The notes under the pieces: generated by a model | Database searches by the model: none | What the model was told of the DNA's origin: nothing | Seen by the model: the letters and a program-made list of their open reading frames with translations, nothing else | Part shown: one piece after another, positions 30,765 to 40,636 of the stretch | Position numbering within the stretch: position 1 is the first letter of the stretch | Layout: every line of letters begins with the position of its first letter | Translations under genes and position numbers: made by a program | Source: Hyparrhenia diplandra | Taxonomy: Eukaryota; Streptophyta; Magnoliopsida; Poales; Poaceae | Reading direction: 5' to 3' | Assembly (NCBI GenBank): GCA_015847255.1 | Contig: JADLZK010000264.1 | Span: forward strand, 124,001 to 188,000 | Length of the DNA: 64,000 nt

Positions 30765-32200
30765 CTATTTTGGTGATTATTTGTTGATTTAGTCAAGAAA
30801 AATGTTAAAATACCAAAATCAAGGTAAAAAAATCTAAAATTTTGCATGGTCACCTCCTTTTTGGTGTAGAACGTGGAAAAAAATTTGAGTCCATTCTCGA
30901 GAAAGTGTTCTTCGCACTTCCCCATAATGGCCCACATCTCTCACACATGTTCTAGTCACTAAGTGAGAGATGCTCAAGCTAGTGTGAGATGTGTACCGAC
31001 ACTTTCTCTCGAATCATCTCAAACGTTTTTTGGGGTCTCTAGGGAACCAAACTATGGTGTTGTGTGCATTTGTGCAATTTTTAGACCAAGTTTACCTATT
31101 ATTGTGATTATTTGTTGATTTAGTCAAGAAAAATGTTAAAATACCAAAATCAAGGTAAAAAAATCTAAAAATTTGCATGCACACCTCCTTTTTGGTGTAG
31201 AACGTGGACAAAAACATTTGAGTCCATTCTGAGAAAGTGTTGCACGCACATCCCCACAATGGCCCACATCTCTCACACATGTTGTAGTCACTAAGTGAGA
31301 GATGCTCAAGCTAGTGTGAGATGTATAGTAACACTTTCTCTGAATCATCTCAAAATTTTTTGGAGTCTCTAGGGAACCAAACTATGGTGTTGTGTGTATT
31401 TGTGCAATTTTTAGACCAAGTTTACCTATTATTGTGATTATTTCTTGATTTAGTCAAGAAAAATGTTAAAATACCCAAATGTAGGTTAAAAAATCTAAAA
31501 TTTTGCAAGGACACCTCCTTTTGGTGAACCATGTTGACAAAAAAAATTGAGTCCATTCCGAGAAAGTGTTGCTGCACATCCCCACAATGGCCCACATCTC
31601 TCACACATGTTCTAGTCACTAAGTGTGAGATGCTCAAGCTAGTGTGAGATGTGTAGTAACACTTTTCTCTGAATCATCTCAAACTTTTTGGGGTCTCTAG
31701 GGAACCAAACTATGGTATTGTGTGCATTTGTGCTATTTTTAGACCAAGTTTACCTATTATTGTGATTATTTGTTGATTTAGTCAAGAAAAATATTAAAAT
31801 ACCAAAATCAAGGTAAAAAAATCTAAAAATTTGCATGCACACATCCTTTTGATGTGGAATGTGGACAAAAAAATTTGAGTCCATTCCCCGAGAAAGTGTT
31901 TCGCACATCCCCACAATGGCCCACATCTCTCACACACTGTTCTAATCACTAAGTGAGAGATGCTCAAGCTAGTGTGAGATGTGTAGTAACACTTTCTCCG
32001 AATCATCTCAAACTTTTTTGGGGTGTCTATGTAGCCAACCTATGATGTTGTGTGCATTTGTGCAATTTTTAGACCAAGTGTACATATTATTGTTATTATC
32101 TGTTGATTTGTTTAAAAAAATGTCAAAATACCCAAATGTAGTTTAAAAATATCTAAAAAATTGCAAGGACACCCCCTTTTGGTGTACCATGTAATTTGAA
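30765..32200. repeat. ~330-bp tandem repeat array, copy 3 (about 4.3 units)
   Basis: Unit starts at about 30,770, 31,098, 31,428, 31,756 and 32,086, a very regular 328-330 spacing. Each unit has the GAGAAAGTG..CACTTTCTC hairpin arms with the TCACTAAGTGAGAG centre. Unit sequences are more alike here than between arrays, so local homogenisation is likely. Confidence 0.92.
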
Positions 32201-32336
32201 TCGACTCAGATTTTTTCGTCAACAAGCTACAGCAAAAGGAGCTGTCCCACCAAATTTTTAGATTTTGTTACCTTCATTAATGTATTTTAAAAAGGAAGGA
32301 AGCAAAAAAAGAAATGTTGGAATAAGAAAAACAAAT

Positions 32337-32407
32337 GGCACCTAGGATTCGAACCTAGCACCTCATCTTAAAAACCAATGGAGTCTTACCATTATGCTAA
32401 CCATGCG
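32337..32407 (-). other. tRNA-like sequence, best preserved of the set
   Basis: The minus strand reads TAGCATAATGGTAAG (A box, 32,387-32,399) and GGTTCGAATCC (perfect B box, 32,345-32,355). The segment GCTAGGTTCGAATCCTAGG forms a proper T-arm stem and loop. The acceptor stem pairs poorly, so it is more likely a tRNA-derived relic than a working tRNA gene, though polymerase III boxes look intact. Confidence 0.6.
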
Positions 32408-32460
32408 TTTTTCTATTGTTAGCGTGAACGATTTTATTTAACGAGTTATATCGCAAACGA

Positions 32461-32590
32461 CCTATAAATCCCCTCTGGAACCCACCTCGTTTACTCAGCC
32501 GCATCCGCATCTCATCCCCCCCTTCACTCATCCGCTTCCACCTACCTCAACGGGGTTTTTTCGCCGGCGACACCTCCGCCCCATTGCAGC
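32461..32590 (+). promoter_or_regulatory. Promoter and 5' UTR of the interrupted gene
   Basis: TATAAAT at 32,463-32,469 is followed by a C/T-rich leader (CATCTCATCCCCCCCTTCAC) typical of grass 5' UTRs and an ATG at 32,592. It would drive the exon cut by the LTR retrotransposon. Confidence 0.5.
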
Positions 32591-32712
32591 CATGACTAAG
32601 GGCGGGGTTGAAGAATCCCGCCCGGTCGAGACGCGCGAGCCTCCGTGAGCGACTTTCGCATGGCAAGTTCTCCGGACCGTGAAGGCGATGAAGGTCCCAA
32701 AGGGGAGAGCGC
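32591..32712 (+). pseudogene. First exon (left part) of a gene interrupted by the retrotransposon
   Basis: GC-rich sequence after a TATA box and C/T-rich leader. It reads MTKGGVEESRPVETREPP from the ATG before a stop. The retrotransposon begins at 32,713. GC-rich exon-like sequence resumes at 49,589 on the far side. Linking the two sides is inference from composition and orientation. Confidence 0.35.
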
Positions 32713-35700
32713 TGTAACACCCCGGGTGTTAAGCATCTTGAAAGCATGAGCATTTGCATATCATGATCATCATTTCATGCATAATCATGTGCTAGTGACA
32801 TTCACTTTGAATTTCTCTCATTTCATCGTGCTTGACCTAGCTACTATAGGATCTTAGCTATAATGGTGTTTTGGACCTAGATTGTGCCTAGATATATTTT
32901 TGACATAATTTAGGACCATGTTTGAGCTTGAGTTTCAATTTAGAAATTTTATTTTACATACGCCCTAGAGGTCAAACCTCTTTTGAGTCATTTTGAAACT
33001 CTTTTCAAAAGTGCATGATAGAGTGGTTTTTAGCAAAAAGTTTCTTAGATTAAATGTAGTACTTTTTATGTAGAACAAATGATCTTTTATGAGTTTCTTG
33101 TGAAAAGGTTTGGAAATGGTTCAAATAGTGCCCAACGGTTTGGGTCAAATTTGAGTTGAATTCAAACTCTGTTTTGAATGGTTTGAGTTGACCTTCTTTG
33201 TTTTTTTAATTTTTATCTCCAAATCTAGGCCGAATTAGAAAAAGTTCATATTGAGTGTTTTGTAGCTTATGAAATTCTCTTCAAAGTTGACGTTTTGACT
33301 TTTTCCAAATTCTGCACAAATCTCGATGCACAGGCCAAAAACCGATGCTGACTCGTAAAAAGTAGTAGGGGACCTATCGGCCGGCCGGCCGGCCGACAAA
33401 GCCGGGCGACGTGGCCACCGCGCGCACCGCCGATGTACGGCTCGGACACGTCGCGTCCGCTCACCCATACGCCTTTAAAAACCGCACCCCACACTCCACC
33501 CAAACCCTAGCCTCACTCCATCGCCGCCGCCACCCGCTTTCCTCGCCAGGGCCGCCGCCGCCGCCGCCGTCGTCGATCCCGAGCGCCGCCGCCGCGCGTT
33601 CGTCGTCACCACCACACCAATCCACCCTCAAAATGAATCCCCTAGCGTCGCCATGAGCTGCTCTACCTGAAGCCGTCGTCGAATCGAGGTAAAATCCGAG
33701 GTTTCGAACCCTAATCCGCAGCGCCGCCGCCCGCCGACGAGCCCGCCTTTGCCGCCGTTGGGGCAAACTGTTGTTTGAGCTCGTAGATCGAGTTTAGGCC
33801 GTGCTTTTTCGTGTTTTAGAGTCACCTAGAGGTGCTTGAGGTCTTGAGCTAGATGGTTGAGTGAGTATCGCCATCGTTAAGCGCCGGACAGCGCCGCCGC
33901 CGACGCGATGCCCGTGAGCGCCGCCGCACGCGCATCCGTTTTCTCGCCGCCGTTGTTCGTTGAGCTTGAAATGGCTTTGCATGTCCTAGTTAGGTCAAGA
34001 AGAGTCGAGAATGGGGCTTGGTTTGTCCCGTTGAGCACCGGAGCGGCCGGTCCGCCGCCGTCCGCGCCGCCGCTGAGCCGCCGCGACGCCGTCGTCGCCG
34101 TTTTGGCGGTTTTAGCGCCGAACCAAGTGCACCTATGAGTCCGTCTCGCCGAGTAGAGTCGAATGGTATAGCCGGGTTGTGCGATTTGGTCATCGCCGGC
34201 GAAGATCCGCCGCACACCCGCCACGCCGCTCCTCGTGTCGCCGACACGCGCCCCCCGCCCGATTTTCCTTTTCTTTTTTTTTTTTTTCGTTTTTCCAGTT
34301 TTGAATGCAAAGCTTAGAAAATTCATAACTTGGTCATTTTAGTCCTTTTTGAGTGAAACAAATTTTGTCATGCTTGTTAGATGATAGGCTACAGTATAAA
34401 ATTATGAAACCCTATTTTCTGATAACTTTTATATAGAGTTTTATTTATGGCCATAAATGCATGGAAATTGAGGAAAATCATTTCTTTTAATTGGTGCAAG
34501 ATAAAAATATGCTTTCTGTACAAAACATGCTTGTTTTTGTGAGTAGAGTCCAAAAAAAAATATCATGCATGGTATGTTCTGTAGAAGAAATGTGATTTTC
34601 TATTTATGTGCTTTGTGCAAGGTGATCTTTAGAAATTCATAGAAAAATAAATATTAGGGTTTTGGATGTGAAACTAGGTATGCTTGTGTTTGATAGGTTT
34701 TAGAAGCTTATCATACTCAGAAATCTGTTGTCTGACACTTTTCATAGTACAAAGTATTTTCATGCCTAGTTTTATCACTAGCTTGTCATTTTTGTGTAGG
34801 GATGTATGAGAATGATCTTGCCATGAAAATTTTATGGTAGCTGTTATATTCCAGTACTATGCTCTGGTAATTTTTGTAGAATTTTCTGAAGTAGTTATGT
34901 ATTTACCATATTTGTGGTGCATGGAAAATAGGCTAGAAATACATGTTTATATGAAGGTAATATGTAATTGTATTTTTATTGTGTGTTCCTAACATGAATA
35001 GGATCTGTTAGTAAGCTTGGTTTGGTTAGCTTAGCAGTTTTGACATTTTCTTGTTCCTAGCATTTATTTAATTATAGGGTGCAAGTGTGGTGTTTGCTAG
35101 GGCATGTTATTTTATGTGCTTTAGATTATCTTTTGACATGTCCAGTAGATTTATTTGGTAGATAATTACTTGGTTTACCTGCTGGTTAAGTTTGAGGTAG
35201 TTTGCATGAGTAGTTTGTGAGATATGGAGGTTGCATGTGATGTTTGAGTTGAAAACAGAGCCTCTCTTTTCCTTAATTTCGAGGCTGTTAGGTTCAGATT
35301 CAGTTCTGGGTGATGTGGAATGTTTTGTAGGAAATTTTGTTAGCTTTCCATAGAGTCCTAGTTCACTGAATTTGGAGTTGTAGAACTCCCCTGTGTGATT
35401 GTTTTTAGTGACGGCATGTCTAGCTGCCATTTTCTGTTGATTAGTAAGTAAGGGTGTTTGATTGATGGAGGTTATTAGGGTTTCTTGTGTAGAATTAATT
35501 ATGTTTCTACGGAAGAGATATCCACTTACTAATAGCTTCCATCATAAAGCATCCATCCATCAGATACATATTACTTTATGCAAGTCGATATTCATGTAAT
35601 TGTAATCATATCTTTTCTCCATCATATGCATCATCACAGGATCGGGGGAAGGGTTCGAGGAGCTGATCGAGGAGCAGACGGGAGAGCTTCACCATCTCGG

Positions 35701-37250
35701 AGTGCAGTCCGGAGGAGCCATCGGAGGAGAAGAGTCGACAGACGAGCTGATTGAGTGTCCAGAGCACGTTCCAGCAACGTTCCTGCGAGGCAAGCCCCGG
35801 AGCATTCTGCCCTTTCCTAAATTCTTCCAATTAATTTGACTTGAGTCTTTTATATGTTTCATGCATTAAGTATAAGAAATGGTTGAAACCATTGATGCAT
35901 TGAGATCCTTGTTGAAAGTTGCCCTATCCTATTAGGAGTCTAGGTTAATGCTCAGTATCATAATTGCAGTAGACAGTGATTCCGGTCACTTGAGGAAATG
36001 TTGTGAACAATCACATGGGTGATTGTTAAGCTGCTGTTGAGAACCTGATAAAATAAAACATGTAAGATTGGGTGGATATTGTGGTCCTTCCACCTAATCG
36101 ATTAAGGACTTACTCTTTGTCGGGCTGTGGTCGGAAGTTGAAAGTACCTATCCATATAGTAGGCTCCGTGGGGTCGTGAGCCACGAAGCTCGTGGGAATG
36201 TTAGGGGCCGGCTTTGCTCGCTTTATCGCTCCTCCTTTGGTGATGGTTGGTGTGGTTAATCGGGCACAAGAAGATGCGCACGAGGGGTCGTACTCGTTGT
36301 TTCGCTCACTTGGGTGCCCGAGAAGGAGGGGGTAGCCGGCAGGACCGAGACTTTACGTCCCGTAACATCTTAGGAGTGATCGGGTCTGCCTTTGCAAAGT
36401 AGACCTGGTTTATGGCAGGGTGTTCGCCAGCTGGTTTGCAATCGATTTGAATCGCCATCTCTCCTGGATAGTGAGAACCCGGGATGCTTCCACGGCAATG
36501 TAGTCTAATTATTACAATATATGTTATTTATCATGTTGCAGCTGATATAATTCTGATCAAGTTACTTATGCTGTTATTTATTCTACTGAGCAATAATTAA
36601 TCTTGACTATACAGGACCTAAGGTTATGTAATTAAATAAGTAACCCTTTTAACTTGAAAAATAGACAAGTAGCATGCATAGGCGCACTAAACAACTTATT
36701 TGTGAAATTAATGTGAGTTAGCTAAACCCCAGATAAAGCCTAGCATGATCCTTGGAGTCTTTTATTTTATTTTGGACCGATAAGTCTAGCTGAGTATTTT
36801 GTACTCAGGGTTTTATTCCCGTTGTTGCAGGTGAGCATGTGTACCATGGTTACCGTAAGACTTGTCTGTTTCCTATTGATGACGAGTAAGACCAAGGCAT
36901 GGCAATTCTATATCCCTGTCTCATGCTGTTGCAGGGATGACTATCTGCTGGCACTACTTTATATTTGTTTTCGCTAAAAGACTATTTGGTTTTTGAAACA
37001 ACTGCTTCCGTACTTGAACCTGAGTTTGTAATAAATTATACCTCGCACTCTGATATTTAATATATCGAACTTGGTTTGAAATACCTGCGGATTTTACTAC
37101 CGAGCTCAACGATCCTGTTGTGTTATTGATGAGTTTGAAATCACTCTGAGATTTCCGGAATATCGGGTTTATATGGACTCAAGTGTAGACTGCGATTGCT
37201 TTGGTGATTGTGAATTATACTTGATTTCGTATAAATAAATCGGCTCATCA
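32713..37250 (+). repeat. 5' LTR (~4.5 kb)
   Basis: Starts TGTAACACCCCGGGTG and ends CGGCTCATCA. The second half (34,300-37,240) matches the 3' LTR (46,630-49,570) with few differences by eye. Between 33,370 and 34,300 is a GC-rich part with GGCC runs and CCG repeats, whose blocks appear in a different order and number in the 3' LTR. A TTTAAAAACC box near 33,474 with CACACTCCACCCAAACC just downstream is a possible promoter and start site. Confidence 0.9.
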
Positions 37251-37253
37251 CGG

Positions 37254-37267
37254 TGGCATCGAGCTTA
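37254..37267 (+). promoter_or_regulatory. Primer binding site (tRNA-Met type, degenerate)
   Basis: TGGCATCGAGCTTA, four bases after the LTR end, resembles the grass gypsy consensus TGGTATCAGAGC but has substitutions and one base missing, so priming would be weakened. Confidence 0.75.
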
Positions 37268-38103
37268 GTTCGATAATTACAAGTCCGATCCGGTATTTAA
37301 ATTAAAATGAACCACTAATCTTTTTGCGAAAAGTTTGCGAAATAAAATCTTTTAAGTGGTGTGAGTAAAAAAGATTTGCAAAATTAGTAGTGCCTTGGTC
37401 ATACCCTTTATGCCCAATTAAGGACGGTCGGGTGGCTTGGCTAATCGGGAATGGGTTATTGCATCATATTTTGTTGTTTGTGATTGGTTGCCGTGCGGCC
37501 GAGTACGGGCTACTCACTTGAGTGGTCATGAATGGATCGAAATACCTCTACGCCCCAGGTAATTGGTGTTCAATGCCTCTACGCCCAAGGTAATGGTGTG
37601 AGCTGTGAGAGCATGATCGGATAAATGCCGGTCTAGGGGGGAAATAAAATGATTTTTGAGAGCTCCGTGGTCGGGTAGTGCCCCCGTAGACTTGTGTATG
37701 GGTACACTGGTGTGCTGGGTGTAACATGTGATTTTTCCGCATGGTATGCGATGCCGTCAGGTGGACTTGACGAAGCAGGTATATGCAATTTAATTTCCTT
37801 GCATTGCATGAATATATTGTGGGCTGAAATAATTTGGTACACTAACAGCGCAATGCGTTAGATCGACTAGACACGTCTTATTTTCTTTTTGAGAGATCGT
37901 AGGTTGCCACCATTAATACGAATAGAGAAATCTCTTTCCTATTCCGTGAGATACGTAGGAAACGTTCATGCATCATATTTAAAATTTTACATCATGGCAT
38001 TCATGCATTTTCCATCCTTTCCCCTAATTAGTACTTGCCCTAATTTGGTTAAAACTGGACTATTATTTCTCAATCTCACTTTATCTCCTAAATCTTGCTA
38101 TAG
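37268..38103 (+). other. Untranslated leader of the retrotransposon
   Basis: Between PBS and ORF0. No coding. A phrase with ACCTCTACGCCCCAGGTAATTGGTG is followed by a near copy (GCCTCTACGCCCAAGGTAATGGTG) about 25 bases later, a short tandem duplication at 37,540-37,600. The RNA packaging signal would be expected here. Confidence 0.5.
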
Positions 38104-39069
38104 ATGGCTCCAACCCCAGCTTCCGGTAGTGGCACTATCGCGGACAAGAAGTTTGGCATGCCCACAGTGCTGTGGCGTGTACTCCAGCAGATCGGCTACA
38201 CAGAGGCACCTGTATACACTTGGGAGACGCCCGCAGCAGGAAGCGAGATAGTTACCAGGATTCACCTTGTGGTCCCTGCCCTTGCAGACAGTGCTGTGTG
38301 GGTAGGATGGGATATTACTGAGTATGGGCTATCCCCTAAGGCTGCAGCCGACAATCCTGCGTTTCGGGTGCTGAGGAGTTTGATGGTGGACCACCCTGAG
38401 GTGTTGGTTGGGACGGCCGCTTCCGGCTTTCCCGCGGACCCCCTTTTTCACGCTGGGGGAGCAGGGTGGCGTGGACCCTTTACGGAGGGGACGCGACGAG
38501 GAGCGAGGTAGCACTTGTGACGCCATGAGTGCTATGTTCGCTATGATGCAGATGGCAGTTGGTTCAGAGGATAAGGCACAGGGAGCTATGGCAGTCGTGG
38601 TTCGTCAGAGGGGTGAGATAGATCAGTTGATCCGGGATCGCAGGAGGCTGCGTGGCATGCTGAGGCATGCTACAGAGGAGAAGGATGCTGCCGTTCAGTC
38701 CAAGAGCAAGGAAGAAAGCCAAGCAGAGCAGGAGTTAGCGAAGATGAAGAAGAAGTGTGTCGAGTCTTCTAGCACGCTTAGCGCCGCCAGAAGGCGAATG
38801 GATCCTTGAGCATGCATCTTCAGACTGCTCAGTTGGCAAGAGAGAGGGCTGAGGCCGCCTACAAGGAGATCAAGGAGAAGCTGGAGAACCTGGAGTGTGA
38901 GTACGCCAACGTGAGAGAGGAGTACTACCATTTGTACTACGCCTATCACTACCCCATGGGTGCAGACGACGAGGACCTTCAGATAGAGGGTGCAGCAGCA
39001 GCGCCAGCTGGAGAGGACCGTCAGGAGGACCAGGACGGAGACCCCACTTCTCGTACTTCACAGGAGTAG
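38104..39069 (+). pseudogene. Retrotransposon ORF0 (extra ORF before gag), frameshifted
   Basis: Three successive plus-strand frames together cover one former ORF of roughly 320 residues. 38,104 onward starts MAPTPASGSGTIADKKFGMP and is globular. From about 38,525 it reads MSAMFAMMQMAVGSEDKA and on through RQRGEIDQLIRDRRRLRGML, a coiled coil. From 38,806 a second coil (ARERAEAAYKEIKEKLENLE) ends in an acidic, Gly/Ala-rich tail with a stop at 39,067-39,069. Two frameshifts separate the parts. Extra ORFs at this position are known in some rice gypsy elements, of unknown function. The coils suggest self-association. Confidence 0.7.
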
Positions 39070-39545
39070 ATGAGTGTGATGCCACGTCTAGATTCCAGCT
39101 AGATGTTAGCACGTAGACCTCGATCTAGTTGAGACACCCTTATAGCCGAGCGGTGTAGTGCCACTGTTACCATGTAATTTCCTTTCTAATTTGTGAGACC
39201 ATCAACATGTAAGACTTGGATCCGTAATATTTCGAGACCTTATTGTATCGGTCGAGACCTTAATTTAGTTCGTGCCCCATAATGTGATCGGTTTTATGGT
39301 AATTGCCACCCATTGTCAATTGCGAAATCATGCCGGTTGTGCAACATTTTGTTGCCGTTGTTGCGAAATCTTGGTTCACATATTGCGTTGACATAACCGT
39401 GATGTTGATGAAAGACCGTATTGAGTTTATTGTTACCTGTTATTGTGGATGAATTTATTCTCTCAATAAATTCCGCGTAACTTAAATTCAATATCTATAC
39501 TTTGGACAACATCATCCGATGGTTATTGTTGATTCAAATGTGCAG
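39070..39545 (+). other. Spacer between ORF0 and gag
   Basis: AT-rich, no open frame of note. It contains several GAGACCTTA-type phrases (39,233 and 39,252) and may hold an internal promoter or splice acceptor for gag-pol. Confidence 0.35.
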
Positions 39546-40636
39546 ATGCCGCAAACTCGATCAGGTGCTGGGGGAGATCGACAGCAACCACCTCCCCAGA
39601 ACCCGGAGCAGTTCTTTGACTAGCTCTTGGGAGAGTTGCGTAACATCACACGCAACACTGAGCAGGGAGGAGGCCGAGGTGGTGTAGATAGGGATGGATT
39701 CCGGTCATTACAAGGACTTTAAAACCCACAGAACCGCCAAAGTTCACCATGGCGAATGAACCTATGGAGGCCGAGGAATGGCTTACCTCGATAGAGGAGA
39801 AGTTTCGGTTGGTGAATTTGTCCGAGACCCGGAAGGCGGACTATGCAACAAGACTTGTTGGAGGGACCCCGCAGGGGATATGGTGGAAGAATCACCGTGC
39901 TACTTTTCCCGCCAATGTTCCTATCACTTGGTTCCGCTTTCTGCCAGACTTTTAAGTAATACCTACATACCGCCGGTGCTCGGCAAAGAAATTGGGAGAG
40001 TTCATTAAGCTCAGTCAGGACAACAAGACCATGAATGAGTACCTGCAGGCTTTTAACAGTTTGTCTAGGTATGCTCCTGACATGGTCGACACGGAGGCGA
40101 AGAAGTTGGCTAGCTTCAAGAGAGGGTTAAACCCTAAAATGCAGAAAACCATGGCAAATTCCACTAGGGATACTTTTCAGGCCTTTGTGACTGATTGTCT
40201 TCATCAGGAGGAAAGTAATGCCTTGTATACTGCATCCAAAGGCAAGAAGAGACCGTTTGAGGGTAACCCAGGACAGGGCAGTGATCCTTTGGACGTCGTC
40301 AGAACTACCGCCCACCTGCCGCGCCTTCACGTTATGCCCCGCCCCAAAAGAAGAATCAAGCTGGAAACCCGCGCTTCAGGAAGTTTGTTGTGCCTGCTCA
40401 GAAAGGAAAGCCTGCACAGGGGAATGTTCCACGCCCTGTGCCCTTTAACCACAATAATTGCTTCAATTGTGGTAAGCCCGGGCATTTCTCCAAGTCTTGC
40501 TCGCAGCCCAGGAAGAACTACAAGCAATACGTGGGACAGGCACACTTTGCCAATGTCGAGGAGGTTCCAGAAGGAGAGACCGTGACGGCCCGGTATGCGT
40601 GTTTAGTTAACAATCGTAGTCTTTGTTGTTTTATTT
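39546..40636 (+). pseudogene. gag: Retrotransposon gag, broken by stops and frameshifts
   Basis: Starts MPQTRSGAGGDRQQPPPQNP at 39,546 with an in-frame stop soon after. Conserved capsid parts follow in changing frames: MEAEEWLTSIEEKFRLVNLS (39,765), WWKNHRATFP (39,880), GEFIKLSQDNKTMNEYLQAF (from 39,995) and RGLNPKMQKTMA. The nucleocapsid zinc knuckle CFNCGKPGHFSKSC is at 40,461-40,502 (Cys-x2-Cys-x4-His-x4-Cys). In an active element Gag forms the particle that packages the RNA; here at least three frame changes preclude that. Confidence 0.88.

Noticed and set aside
32337..32407. A functional tRNA gene
   Set aside because: A and B boxes and the T-arm are good, but acceptor-stem pairing is poor and similar decayed sequences recur nearby, so it is treated as tRNA-derived.
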